This document shows positions 7,821 through 16,458 of a stretch of DNA of 64,000 nucleotides, in pieces. Origin of the DNA: Haloferula luteola (GTDB lineage: Bacteria > Verrucomicrobiota > Verrucomicrobiia > Verrucomicrobiales > Akkermansiaceae); NCBI RefSeq assembly GCF_014201715.1, contig NZ_JACHFD010000012.1, forward strand, positions 1 through 64,000, in the 5' to 3' direction. The translations under genes were made by a program, and so were the position numbers. The notes below the pieces were generated by a model. It had not been told where the DNA came from and ran no database searches. It saw only the letters and a list, made by a program, of their open reading frames with translations. The number at the start of each line of letters is the position of its first letter. Within the stretch, counting starts at the first letter, position 1.

Positions 7821-8699
7821 CTAGGAGGCCGCGGGCGGTTGGCAAGGGAAAAGTTGCTTGTTTTGGGAATCGGGAGGTGGGGTGGGAGCGGTTTGCGAGT
7901 CCTCAAGGTCGAAGGTTGTCCCTTGATTGAGCATGGGGATGCCTCCTGGGGAGAGGGCGCGGGCGAGCGTTTCTCCGAGGTAGGACTTGGCGGCAGCGAC
8001 GGCACCGGGGAGATCTCGGCCGAGGGCGAGGAGGGCGGCGAGAGCTGCGGAAAGGGTGCAACCGGTGCCGTGGCTGGCGGCGGTGGTCATTCGCGGCGCG
8101 ATGAACCATTGGTGAATTCCAGTGCCATGGAGGAGATCGGCGCATTCGGGGCCGTGGAGATGGCCTCCTTTGAGGAGGACGGCGCCCATTCGGAGCTCGT
8201 TGGCGAGTTGGATGGCCGCGCGTTCCATGGCGTCGCGATCGGCGATGGACTCGCCGATGAGGAAAGCGGCTTCGTCCAGGTTGGGGGTGAGCAGTTGGCA
8301 GCGGGGAAAGAGAGCGTTGCGGTAGGCGTCGATCGCTGATGGCGGAACGAGAGGGGTCCCGGTGGAGGCGATCATGACGGGATCCACGACGAGGGGGATT
8401 TCGGGACGGGACGAGAGGCGATTGGCGACGAGTTCGACGATCTCTGCGGTGGGCAGCATTCCGGTTTTGATGGCGGCCACGGGGTAGGTTTCGAGAAGGA
8501 TGTCCAATTGATCGCGAACCACGGAGAGGGGGAGGGTGTGGACGGAGCGGACTTCTCGGGGGGTTTCCGCGACGATGCAGGTGGGTACGGTGAGGCCGAA
8601 GGTGCGGAAGTGTTGGAAGGTTTTAAGGTCGGCCTGGAGGCCTGCACCGGCAGAGCTATCGGAGCCGGCGAGGGTGAGGGTGATGGGAATTTCAGGCAT
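7821..8699 (-). CDS. thiD: Hydroxymethylpyrimidine/phosphomethylpyrimidine kinase
   Basis: 292 residues. The N-terminal LTLAGSDSSAGAGLQADLKTF is the HMP-binding signature of ThiD, and the C-terminal SHGTGCTLSAALAALLA is the ribokinase-fold anion-hole/catalytic motif with the base Asp replaced by Cys, as in ThiD enzymes. VVDPVMIASTG and LLTPNLDEA complete the core. It phosphorylates HMP and HMP-P for thiamine synthesis. A Gln/Pro-rich tail of about 30 residues follows the fold. No TPP riboswitch is visible in the 54 bp between it and the divergent apaG, and no other thiamine gene is in the window. Confidence 0.95.
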   Translation of the reverse strand: MPEIPITLTLAGSDSSAGAGLQADLKTFQHFRTFGLTVPTCIVAETPREVRSVHTLPLSVVRDQLDILLETYPVAAIKTGMLPTAEIVELVANRLSSRPEIPLVVDPVMIASTGTPLVPPSAIDAYRNALFPRCQLLTPNLDEAAFLIGESIADRDAMERAAIQLANELRMGAVLLKGGHLHGPECADLLHGTGIHQWFIAPRMTTAASHGTGCTLSAALAALLALGRDLPGAVAAAKSYLGETLARALSPGGIPMLNQGTTFDLEDSQTAPTPPPDSQNKQLFPCQPPAAS

Positions 8700-8753
8700 G
8701 GGCGGGGAAAAGGGGTGGCCAGGAGGGCGGGTTGCGTTCTAGATATCGGAACG

Positions 8754-9128
8754 ATGCGAGAGTTGAAAAACCTCAAAGTGAAGGTCGACGACGTGGTTTA
8801 CATGCCTTCGCTAGATGCACCGGCGTCCAAACCCCATCCCTTCGTTTATTTCATTTCGATTCAGAATCAATCGAAGGAGGCGGTGACGATCCTTGGTCGC
8901 AAGTGGGTGGTTCGTGAAGGGGAGGAGACGGTAGTAGTGGAAGGAGAGGGAGTGGTTGGGCAGACTCCGATGCTAGGCCCCGGTCAGCAGTTTTCGTATA
9001 ATAGTTACCATGTGGTCGCGGAAAGCGGCGAGGCCGAAGGGGCATTCTTCGGGGTGACGGAGGGGGGGGAGGCCGTTTTTGTGCGGATACCGCGCTTTGT
9101 GCTCGAGCTGCCAAGTTGGGTGGACTGA
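8754..9128 (+). CDS. apaG: ApaG-domain protein
   Basis: 124 residues from the ATG at 8754; an upstream extension of the frame overlaps divergent thiD and is not credible. The ApaG immunoglobulin-like fold is recognisable from FVYFISIQNQS, VTILGRKWVV, VVGQTPMLGPGQQFSYNS and the closing FFGVTEGGEAVFVRIPRF. ApaG was first seen in the ksgA-apaG-apaH cluster of enterobacteria; its biochemical role is unsettled. Here it stands alone, divergent from thiD and convergent with the folate gene. Confidence 0.93.
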   Translation: MRELKNLKVKVDDVVYMPSLDAPASKPHPFVYFISIQNQSKEAVTILGRKWVVREGEETVVVEGEGVVGQTPMLGPGQQFSYNSYHVVAESGEAEGAFFGVTEGGEAVFVRIPRFVLELPSWVD

Positions 9129-9134
9129 GCGATT

Positions 9135-9686
9135 TCAGCGGATTTCCAGCAGTCGATGCATGGGGATGTCGTGAGGCTCGGTGGGGAGGTGATCGACGAT
9201 GCGGCAGGGAAAAGTGGCGCCCACTCGTTGGGCAGAGGGGGCCAAATGAAGAAGGCGGTCGTAGTAGCCACGGCCACGGCCGAGGCGGGAGCCATCGCGT
9301 CCGAAGCCGAGTCCGGGGCAGAGGATGAGATCGAGGTCTGTGGGATCTCCCGGAGCAAGGTCTGGGTGGGGTTCCCGGATGCCAAAGGCACCGATGCGCA
9401 GGTCGTCAAGGTGATGGACTTCATGGAAGTGCATTTCCTGACCATCGACCCGTGGAAGATACCAGCGATGGGGGGAGAGGCCGATGAGGGAAGTGAGATC
9501 CGGTTCGTCAGGAAGTGCACAGAAAAGGGCGATGCGGCTGGGAGGCAGCGCGGAGAGGTCGCGCTTTAGAGAATCGGCGAGGAGAAGGGAGGTGTCCTGA
9601 GGATGGGGGTCATGTTGAGCGCGGAGCCAAGTCCGCCAGGAGCGCTTGTCGGCGTTCGGGCCGGGAGTTGTCGCTTGCATCGGCAT
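9135..9686 (-). CDS. 5-formyltetrahydrofolate cyclo-ligase
   Basis: 183 residues. It catalyses the ATP-dependent conversion of 5-formyl-THF to 5,10-methenyl-THF. The family signature LGRGRGYYDRLL is present near the C-terminus, preceded by DLILCPGLGFGRDG. The N-terminal basic helix with KRSWRTWLRAQ corresponds to the ATP-contacting region. The stop is 6 bp from the stop of convergent apaG, and the start lies 25 bp from the divergent gene at 9712. Usual names are fau, ygfA or MTHFS. Confidence 0.93.
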   Translation of the reverse strand: MPMQATTPGPNADKRSWRTWLRAQHDPHPQDTSLLLADSLKRDLSALPPSRIALFCALPDEPDLTSLIGLSPHRWYLPRVDGQEMHFHEVHHLDDLRIGAFGIREPHPDLAPGDPTDLDLILCPGLGFGRDGSRLGRGRGYYDRLLHLAPSAQRVGATFPCRIVDHLPTEPHDIPMHRLLEIR

Positions 9687-9711
9687 GGGGCTCCGGGAAT
9701 AGGTTGTCGGC

Positions 9712-10293
9712 GTGTGGAAGTCAGGGCAAATCGCGTTGATCTGCGTGCTGGGCGCGGAGGTGAGCGCTGCGGAACCGGCAAAGTTTTCTTGGAAGGCGCC
9801 AGAGATCGGCGCGGGGGTATTCAGTGATGCTTTGGGGATGCTGGCGCAGGAGCGCGAAGAGTATGCCGAGAGTTTGGCGGCCTATGCGGTGAATCGCATC
9901 GTGAAAGAGGGGGCATCGGAGGCTTCGTTGGAGGAAGGGCGTCGGTTTATGGCGTTGTCGATGCAGCTGGCGCCGCGCAATCGCCGGGCCGTGGTGGCCA
10001 ACTACCAGCTGTCTCGTGGCGTTCTGCCGGCAAAGGTGGAGGGTGGTTATGAGCCCGCCGTGTTGTCGAAGTTGTTGCTGACGCGTGCGAGCCTGCTCAA
10101 AGAGCAAGGTGGGCCGGAAAATCTGCTGCTTGCCAGGGCGTTCATCGAATTGGCGGCCGATCTCGACCCTCGCAATGACGATGCAGTGTATGCGAGCGAG
10201 CTGCAGCGGCTCGATCACGGTCGGGTCCATTGGCAGGAACTGACCGATGGGGGAGCCAAGGTCTCGGGATCGGAACGCCCGGAGAGACCGTGA
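9712..10293 (+). CDS. Exported protein of unknown function with helical repeats
   Basis: 193 residues from a GTG start 25 bp from the divergent cyclo-ligase. Residues 1-20 (ending VSAAEP) look like a signal peptide. The mature part is predicted helical with a TPR-like rhythm: REEYAESLAAYAVNRIVKEG, RFMALSMQLAPRNRRAV and ARAFIELAADLDPRNDDAV, where the APRN/DPRN turns resemble the ends of TPR units. No catalytic residues are evident. Similar small TPR-like exported proteins are common near housekeeping genes in Verrucomicrobia; the function is unknown. Confidence 0.7.
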   Translation: MWKSGQIALICVLGAEVSAAEPAKFSWKAPEIGAGVFSDALGMLAQEREEYAESLAAYAVNRIVKEGASEASLEEGRRFMALSMQLAPRNRRAVVANYQLSRGVLPAKVEGGYEPAVLSKLLLTRASLLKEQGGPENLLLARAFIELAADLDPRNDDAVYASELQRLDHGRVHWQELTDGGAKVSGSERPERP

Positions 10294-10371
10294 AAGTCGC
10301 TTGGGTTGCGGGTTCAATGCATCGCATGCTTGCCACGCTCCGGGCCGGCCCTAGGCTCCCGCGGACAGGCA

Positions 10372-11241
10372 ATGAAGATCTGGCTCGACGGAGAATTGGT
10401 GGATGAGTCCCAGGCGAAGATTTCGGTCTTCGACCACGGGCTTTTGTATGGTGACGGCGTTTTTGAAGGGCTTCGGTTTTACAACCGGAGGATTTTCCGC
10501 CTTGAGGAACACATTCGGCGGTTGTTCGACTCCGCCAAGGCCATCGTTCTCGAGATCCCGTGGACTCAGGAAGAAATCTGTGAATTTACGCGGGAAACCG
10601 TGCGGGCGAATGCGCTGGATGACGGTTACGTCCGCTTGGTGGTGACGCGTGGATCCGGTGAGCTGGGGTTGAATCCTTACCTCTGCCCGAAGCCGAGCAT
10701 GTTCATCATTGCCTCGACGATCAAACTCTACCCTGAGGAGAAATACCGCGAAGGCATGGCGCTGGCGACCTGCGCGACGCGTCGGCCGGCTCCCGCCGCG
10801 TTGATGCCCCAGGTCAAATCGCTCAATTACCTCAACAACATCATGGCCAAGGTCGAGGCGATCCAGGCTGGAGCGTTGGAAGGCATCATGCTCAATGAGC
10901 AAGGGTATGTGGCCGAATGCACCGGCGACAATGTGTTCGTGATTCGCGACGGAAAGATGATCACTCCCCCGGTTTCCGATGGTGCTTTGGATGGCATCAC
11001 TCGGCAGGTGATTCTGGAATTGGCTCCAAGCTTGGGAATCGAGGTTACGGAGAAATCGGTGACGCGCTATGATCTCTTTACGGCGGACGAAGTCTTTCTG
11101 ACGGGATCCGCTGCAGAAGTGATTCCGGCATCGAGCTTGGATCGGAGGACGATTGGTTCGGGGTCGATGGGGCCGTGGACAGAGAAATTCATCGCGGCCT
11201 TCCGCGAGTTGACGCGCACGACCGGGACGCCGGTGGACTAA
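10372..11241 (+). CDS. ilvE: Class IV aminotransferase, probably branched-chain amino acid aminotransferase
   Basis: 289 residues from the ATG at 10372 (MKIWLDGELV). Fold-type IV PLP enzyme: FDHGLLYGDGVFEGLRFY at the N-terminus, the Schiff-base lysine in VKSLNYLNNIMAK, and the C-terminal ADEVFLTGSAAEVIPA phosphate-binding segment. GLRFYN and SLNYLNN favour IlvE, but D-alanine aminotransferase and aminodeoxychorismate lyase share these blocks, so specificity is inferred. It transfers amino groups between glutamate and branched-chain keto acids. Monocistronic in appearance, with 69 bp to mcsA. Confidence 0.88.
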   Translation: MKIWLDGELVDESQAKISVFDHGLLYGDGVFEGLRFYNRRIFRLEEHIRRLFDSAKAIVLEIPWTQEEICEFTRETVRANALDDGYVRLVVTRGSGELGLNPYLCPKPSMFIIASTIKLYPEEKYREGMALATCATRRPAPAALMPQVKSLNYLNNIMAKVEAIQAGALEGIMLNEQGYVAECTGDNVFVIRDGKMITPPVSDGALDGITRQVILELAPSLGIEVTEKSVTRYDLFTADEVFLTGSAAEVIPASSLDRRTIGSGSMGPWTEKFIAAFRELTRTTGTPVD

Positions 11242-11310
11242 GCTTTTCCTAGCCTGGGACCGAATTCGTTTCGCAAATCACGGAGGCGGTCCTAGGTTTT
11301 CGCCAAAGAA

Positions 11311-11838
11311 ATGGACTGCGACAAATGTGGCAAACCAGCGAAGGTTCACCTGACTCAGCTTGTCGGCGGTCAGGTGAAGAAAATCGCTTTGTGCAACGAG
11401 TGCGCCAAGGAAAGCGGCGTGACGGATCCGGCGGGCTTTGCCTTGGCGGACCTGTTGCTGGCACCCGGCGCTTCGGCAAGTGCGCCAGCGAGTGCGCCTT
11501 TGGCACCCCGTCCGCCCACTTCGGGTCGGCAATGTCCGGAATGTGGCTTCACTCTTGAGGATCTTCAGCGGGTGCGGCGCTTCGGATGTGGGACGTGCTA
11601 TGAGACTTTTCGGCATGAGGTCGATCAAATGATCCGTGGCATGCACAAGGGGCCTGAACATCGGGGCAAGGTTCCGGACGGGCTCTATGAGCAGCAACAG
11701 CGACGCCAGCGCCTCGAAGAATTGCGCAATCGACTGGAAGCAGCCGTGGAGGCTGAAAATTACGAAGAAGCGGCGGGGCTCCGGGATCAAATCCGGGAGC
11801 TTGAGGGAAGCAGCCCTGAAGCGGAGAAGCAGTCATGA
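11311..11838 (+). CDS. mcsA: McsA-like zinc-finger activator of arginine kinase McsB
   Basis: 175 residues with two pairs of CXXC zinc fingers: CDKC...CNEC in the first 35 residues and CPEC...CGTC at about 72-95, separated by an Ala/Pro-rich linker. A C-terminal UVR motif follows (LEELRNRLEAAVEAENYEEA with AAGLRDQI). This is the architecture of McsA, the adaptor that activates McsB and links it to ClpC in Firmicutes. Its stop overlaps the mcsB start (ATGA), so translation is coupled. A normal McsA is of similar length. Confidence 0.92.
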   Translation: MDCDKCGKPAKVHLTQLVGGQVKKIALCNECAKESGVTDPAGFALADLLLAPGASASAPASAPLAPRPPTSGRQCPECGFTLEDLQRVRRFGCGTCYETFRHEVDQMIRGMHKGPEHRGKVPDGLYEQQQRRQRLEELRNRLEAAVEAENYEEAAGLRDQIRELEGSSPEAEKQS

Positions 11839-12962
11839 TGAGGTTCTCGACATTGATCAAGCATCCTGCGGACTGGATGACGGGGGGCAACGTGGACAAT
11901 TCCATCGTGCTGACCTCGCGAATCCGCCTGGCGCGGAATTTGGCCCATCATCCATTTCCGGGTTGGGCGCGGAAAGAGCAACGCCAGGAGGTGATGGGGC
12001 TGCTGCAGCCGGCGGTGGAGTCCCTCTCGGTGATGAAGGACTGCTTTTCGAAGCAATTGTCTGACCTCGATTCCGTTCACAAACAAGTGATGGTGGAGCG
12101 TCATTTGATCAGTCGCGAGCACGCGGCGCGTGGTGAAGGCAGTGCGGCGGTTATCGAACGCAGGCAAAGTTTTGCGATCATGATCAACGAAGAGGATCAC
12201 CTGCGGATGCAGGCGATTCGCCCCGGGCTTGATCTTCAGCAGGCTTTTTCGACACTATCGGATCTCGACGACAAGCTTGCCGACGAGGTTGAGTACGCCT
12301 TCGACGGCCGGTTGGGGTATTTGACCACCTGTCCCACGAATTTGGGGACCGGAATGCGCGCGTCAGCGATGTTGCATCTTCCTGCTTTGGTCTTGAGTGA
12401 CCAAATCGGTCAGGTGCTTCAAGCCGTGAACAAGATCGGTTTGGCAGTGCGTGGAATTTTCGGAGAAGGCTCCGAATCGTTGGGGCATTTGTTTCAGATT
12501 TCGAATCAATCGACGCTCGGAGAGAGCGAACAGGAGATTTTGGACCGCCTCATTCGGGTCATTTCCCAAGTCGAGAAGAACGAGCGCTATGCGCGGGAGA
12601 AGTTGCTCGAAGAGGACCCTGACATGGTGAGAGACAAGGTGGGGCGTGCCTACGGGATGCTGCGCCATGCATGGCTGATTTCCTCGAAGGAGGCCTTGGA
12701 GCATGTGTCGATGATTCGCCTCGGTGTCGACCTTGGGGCCTTTCCGGAGGACACCGCGCGGATTTGCGACGAATTGCTGATGGATATCCAACCGGCACAC
12801 TTGCAGCTACATAGTGGGAGGAAGCTTTCTCCTGAGGAGCGTGATGTGATCCGGGGGGAAATTGTCCGCTCCCGGTTGCAAAGCCTCGAAGCCCCTGATA
12901 CCGGTAGTCTAGAAAATCAAAACAACGGGGAAATCCCGCCACCCGACCTAGGACTCGCATGA
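11835..12962 (+). CDS. mcsB: Protein-arginine kinase
   Basis: 375 residues of the phosphagen-kinase-like family. VLTSRIRLARNLAHHPFP is the ATP-binding arginine block, and TTCPTNLGTGMRASAML carries the CPTNLGT active-site signature (Cys at about 166). McsB phosphorylates arginines on proteins, marking them for ClpCP. The N-terminus HPADWMTG and the absence of eukaryote-like creatine-kinase insertions fit McsB. It overlaps mcsA (ATGA) and clpC (ATGA). The C-terminus is somewhat extended (residues about 350-375, Asn/Pro-rich) before the clpC start. Confidence 0.95.
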   Translation: MMRFSTLIKHPADWMTGGNVDNSIVLTSRIRLARNLAHHPFPGWARKEQRQEVMGLLQPAVESLSVMKDCFSKQLSDLDSVHKQVMVERHLISREHAARGEGSAAVIERRQSFAIMINEEDHLRMQAIRPGLDLQQAFSTLSDLDDKLADEVEYAFDGRLGYLTTCPTNLGTGMRASAMLHLPALVLSDQIGQVLQAVNKIGLAVRGIFGEGSESLGHLFQISNQSTLGESEQEILDRLIRVISQVEKNERYAREKLLEEDPDMVRDKVGRAYGMLRHAWLISSKEALEHVSMIRLGVDLGAFPEDTARICDELLMDIQPAHLQLHSGRKLSPEERDVIRGEIVRSRLQSLEAPDTGSLENQNNGEIPPPDLGLA

Positions 12963-15478
12963 ATAATTTCACCCCAAGAGCTCAACAGGTCCTCGCACTC
13001 GCCCGAAAGGAAGCGGACCGATTCAATCACAGCTATGTGGGCACCGAGCACCTCCTGCTCGGCCTGATCAAGCTCGGCCAAGGTGTGGCCGTGAACGTGC
13101 TGGAACGCATGGGACTCGATCTGGAAACCGTCCGCATGGAAGTGGAGAAGGAAGTAGGCACCGGCAACGGCCAAAAGGTCACCGGGACCATTCCCTACAC
13201 TCCTCGCGTCAAGAAGGTGTTGGCATTGGCCAACAAGGAAGCGAAGGCCCTGAATCATAGCTATGTCGGCACCGAGCACATTTTGCTTGGCTTGCTGCGC
13301 GAAGGCGAGGGCGTCGCTGCCCGCGTTCTCCGGCGCATGGAGGTCGACATCCAGCGGACCCGCAATGAGATCCTTGCTGAGATCGATCCGAACTTCAGCC
13401 CGGACTCCGAGGATGATGAGGACGATGACGATATGGATGTCTTTGAGGACGAAAGTCCCGAGGCAGAAACGGCCAGCGAAGGGAAGACGAAGACTCCTGC
13501 CTTGCGCGCCTTTGGCCGCGATCTGACCAAGCTCGCCAACGATGGCGAACTTGATCCGGTCATCGGACGCCAAGGCGAAATCGAGCGCGTCATCCAGATC
13601 TTGTGCCGGCGCACGAAGAACAACCCGGTGCTGATTGGGGAGGCTGGAGTCGGCAAGACTGCGATTGTGGAAGGTCTCGCTCAGGAAATTGCCAGTGGCA
13701 ATGTGCCGGAGATTCTGCGCGACAAGAAGGTCATCACTCTCGACCTCGCTTTGATGGTCGCGGGGACCAAATACCGTGGTCAGTTCGAAGAGCGGATCAA
13801 GGCGGTGATGGATGAAATCAAGAAGGTGAAGAATGTCATTCTCTTCATCGATGAGCTTCACACCATCGTCGGCGCAGGATCGGCGGAAGGGGCGATGGAT
13901 GCGTCGAATATCATCAAGCCAGCGCTGTCCCGTTCGGAGCTTCAGGTGGTGGGTGCCACCACCTTGAACGAGTATCGCAAATACATCGAAAAGGATGCCG
14001 CACTGGAACGTCGTTTCCAGCAAGTCAAGGTCGACGAGCCTTCGGTGGAGGATGCGATCGAGATCATGAAGGGGCTGCAGGAGAAGTATGAAAGCCACCA
14101 TAAGGCTAAGTATTCCCCGGCAGCCGTGGAAGCTGCGGTGCGCCTGACAGCTCGTTACCTTACCGGTCGCTATCTGCCGGACAAAGCCATCGATGTTCTT
14201 GATGAGGCGGGAGCTCGGGCTCGGATTGGACAAATGACCCGTCCGCCCGAGATCAAGGCCTTTGAAGGAAAGATCGAAGAAATCAACCGTGCAAAGATCG
14301 CGGCGATTTCGGATCAGGATTTCGAAAAGGCGGCAGCCCTCCGCGATCAGGAAAAGACCGCGAAGAAGGAATTGGAGCAAACCTTGGAGAACTGGCGGAC
14401 CAGTTCCGAGGAGACCATTGTCGATGTCGGCGAGGATGAAATCATGTCCGTCGTGTCGAAGTGGACCGGAGTTCCGCTGCAACGAATGGAAGAGAAGGAA
14501 GCGGAAAAACTGCTGAAGATGGAGAATCAGCTTCAGGGGACCGTGATTGGTCAGGATGAGGCGGTGGTGGCCATTTCCAAGGCATTGCGTCGCTCGCGAG
14601 CTGATCTCAAAGATCCGCGTCGCCCGATTGGATCGTTTTTGTTCCTTGGGCCGACGGGGGTCGGCAAGACCTATCTTGCCCGGAATCTTGCCGAATTCAT
14701 GTTCGGAGATCCAGAAGCACTCATCCAAATCGACATGTCGGAGTACATGGAGAAGTTCACTTCCAGCCGATTGATTGGATCGCCTCCGGGATACGTGGGC
14801 TACGAGGAAGGTGGGCAGCTTTCTGAGGCGGTGCGGCGGCGTCCGTATTCCGTGGTGTTGTTCGATGAGATCGAAAAGGCCCACCCGGATGTCATGAACC
14901 TGCTTCTCCAGATTCTGGAGGAGGGGATGGTGACGGATTCCCTGGGTCGTAAGATCGATTTTCGCAACACGATCATCATCATGACCTCGAACGTGGGGGC
15001 TTCTTCCGTGAAGCGTCAGACTTCGCTGGGCTTCGGAGCCATGTCCGAAGACGAGGCGGATTTCGAGGGAATGAAGGAAAAGATCATTGAGGAAGCGAAG
15101 CGCCATTATCGGCCGGAGTTCCTCAATCGGCTCGATGAGCTGGTGGTCTTCCACATGCTCGAGAAGAAGGATCTGGATAAGATCGTCGATCTCGAAGTCG
15201 GCAAGTTGCTCAAGCGCCTGCGTGAGAAAGAGATTGCGATGCAGTTGGATGCATCTGCCCGCGATCTGCTGGTGAAGAAGGGTTACGATCCGAGCTATGG
15301 TGCGCGTCCGATGCGCCGCGCCGTGGAGCGGTTCCTGGAAGATCCGCTGGCGGAGGCGATCCTGCGCGGTGACGTGAAGGCCGGGGATTCGGTCAAAGTC
15401 GTTTGCCTGGAGGGCAAGGAAGAGCTGCAGTTTGAACCGATCGACACGAAAGCCGAGCCGGATGGCGCGAGCGTCTGA
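12959..15478 (+). CDS. clpC: ATP-dependent unfoldase ClpC
   Basis: 839 residues. Two Clp N repeats ([14 protein letters not shown] and [14 protein letters not shown]) fill residues 1-150, followed by an acidic linker, AAA domain D1 (Walker A GEAGVGKT at 227-234), a UVR-containing middle domain ([11 protein letters not shown] near 455) and D2 (Walker A GPTGVGKT at 564-571). An LGF tripeptide near 690 in D2 is the ClpP-docking loop. The M-domain with UVR motif identifies ClpC rather than ClpA or ClpB. It unfolds McsB-marked substrates for ClpP, which is not in this window. Third gene of the mcsA-mcsB-clpC operon and followed by a terminator. Confidence 0.97.
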   Translation: MNNFTPRAQQVLALARKEADRFNHSYVGTEHLLLGLIKLGQGVAVNVLERMGLDLETVRMEVEKEVGTGNGQKVTGTIPYTPRVKKVLALANKEAKALNHSYVGTEHILLGLLREGEGVAARVLRRMEVDIQRTRNEILAEIDPNFSPDSEDDEDDDDMDVFEDESPEAETASEGKTKTPALRAFGRDLTKLANDGELDPVIGRQGEIERVIQILCRRTKNNPVLIGEAGVGKTAIVEGLAQEIASGNVPEILRDKKVITLDLALMVAGTKYRGQFEERIKAVMDEIKKVKNVILFIDELHTIVGAGSAEGAMDASNIIKPALSRSELQVVGATTLNEYRKYIEKDAALERRFQQVKVDEPSVEDAIEIMKGLQEKYESHHKAKYSPAAVEAAVRLTARYLTGRYLPDKAIDVLDEAGARARIGQMTRPPEIKAFEGKIEEINRAKIAAISDQDFEKAAALRDQEKTAKKELEQTLENWRTSSEETIVDVGEDEIMSVVSKWTGVPLQRMEEKEAEKLLKMENQLQGTVIGQDEAVVAISKALRRSRADLKDPRRPIGSFLFLGPTGVGKTYLARNLAEFMFGDPEALIQIDMSEYMEKFTSSRLIGSPPGYVGYEEGGQLSEAVRRRPYSVVLFDEIEKAHPDVMNLLLQILEEGMVTDSLGRKIDFRNTIIIMTSNVGASSVKRQTSLGFGAMSEDEADFEGMKEKIIEEAKRHYRPEFLNRLDELVVFHMLEKKDLDKIVDLEVGKLLKRLREKEIAMQLDASARDLLVKKGYDPSYGARPMRRAVERFLEDPLAEAILRGDVKAGDSVKVVCLEGKEELQFEPIDTKAEPDGASV

Positions 15479-15497
15479 AGGTTACCCACCTCATTTC

Positions 15498-15529
15498 AGC
15501 GGGCTTCGGGACACCGGAGCCCGCTTTTT
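15498..15529 (+). terminator. Intrinsic terminator after clpC
   Basis: AGCGGGCT and AGCCCGCT form the base of a GC-rich stem (extended by C-G pairs around GACA) followed by five T. It lies 20 bp past the clpC stop and could also serve the convergent AraC-type gene. Confidence 0.85.
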
Positions 15530-15545
15530 AGTGTGGCGGGAGGGC

Positions 15546-16361
15546 TTAGTGACGGGGGTCTTCTGAGTCGGCCTCGGGTTGGAGGGGGCGTTTGAGCGCG
15601 CGACGGTATCGGGAATTGCGACGTCGGTAGTCCGCAGGAGTCATGTTCATGGTGCTGCGGAATCGGCGTGAGAACGCGCTGTGATCGTAGAAGCCGGTGG
15701 CCAAGGCGATCTCCGTGACGCTCATCGACGTGCCTGCAAGGAGCTCGCAGGCTTTGAGAATTCGGAGTTTGAGGGTGTATTGGCGGGGGGAGGTATTGAA
15801 GGTGGCGCGAAAGCGGCGTTCCAATTGGCGGGTGGAGATTCCCAGTTTGGAGGCGAGGTCCTTCATGGAGATCGGTTCGGCGAAGTGCTGCTTGAGGTAT
15901 TCCACGACGCCGCGGAGGTCGAGGTATGGCTGGAGTTCGATCCGGGTCCGCTCGTAGCTGCGCACGACACCACAGAGGCCAATGATGGCTCCGTGGTCAT
16001 CGCGAAGCGGGATCTTATCGGTGATGAACCATTCAGGGTCGCCGATGCGATTGGGGAATAGTTCGATGATGCCGTTGAGTGGCTGGCCGGACTCAAGAAC
16101 CCGCAGATCGTCTTGGCGGTATTTCTCTGCCAATTCGAGAGGGAAGAGTTCGCGGTCGGTGAGGCCGATGATTTCCTCGACCTCGGAGTAACCGCATCGA
16201 TCCAGGAAGGCGCGGTTGGCCGAGATCAGCTGAAGCTTTTCGTTTTTGACGAAGTAAAGGTGATTCGGGAGGTGGTCGAAGATCTTCCGCTCTTCGCCGG
16301 CGCCGAGGCGACGGTCCCATGGGGCGGTGGGCTTCTTGGGGTCCATGTCGGTTTTTTCCAT
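15546..16361 (-). CDS. PAS-domain AraC-family transcriptional regulator
   Basis: 271 residues from the ATG at 16361 (MEKTDMDPKK); further upstream the frame runs into the divergent gene's leader and is not used. An N-terminal PAS fold (IFDHLPNHLYFVKNEKLQLI, NRAFLDRCGYSEVEEIIG, ending in the DDHGAIIGLCGVVRS strand) at about 25-145 is followed by a C-terminal AraC DNA-binding domain with two HTH motifs (MKDLASKLGISTRQLERRF and VTEIALATGFYDHSAFSRRF). It probably senses a small ligand or redox state and controls the divergent oxidoreductase/cytochrome genes across a 97-bp intergenic region. That target is inferred from position. Confidence 0.93.
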   Translation of the reverse strand: MEKTDMDPKKPTAPWDRRLGAGEERKIFDHLPNHLYFVKNEKLQLISANRAFLDRCGYSEVEEIIGLTDRELFPLELAEKYRQDDLRVLESGQPLNGIIELFPNRIGDPEWFITDKIPLRDDHGAIIGLCGVVRSYERTRIELQPYLDLRGVVEYLKQHFAEPISMKDLASKLGISTRQLERRFRATFNTSPRQYTLKLRILKACELLAGTSMSVTEIALATGFYDHSAFSRRFRSTMNMTPADYRRRNSRYRRALKRPLQPEADSEDPRH

Positions 16362-16458
16362 AGGATCGGACCCCGAACATACAAGCGGTCGTCGCGACAT
16401 CTTTCTACAGTGTCTGTCCACGGGAGGCGGTAGGTCCGTTTCCAAACCCATCACGATC

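Noticed and set aside
8700-8753. TPP riboswitch before thiD
   Set aside because: The 54-bp gap is too short and has no THI-box motif.
11242-11310. CIRCE or CtsR-type heat-shock operator before mcsA
   Set aside because: No CIRCE inverted repeat and no CtsR heptad repeat found. A loose GGACCG/CGGTCC pairing is too weak and is as likely part of an ilvE terminator.
12917-15154. Long minus-strand open frame opposite clpC
   Set aside because: It is the complement of a clear ClpC gene; its sequence is low in conserved motifs and arises from codon bias of GC-rich coding DNA.
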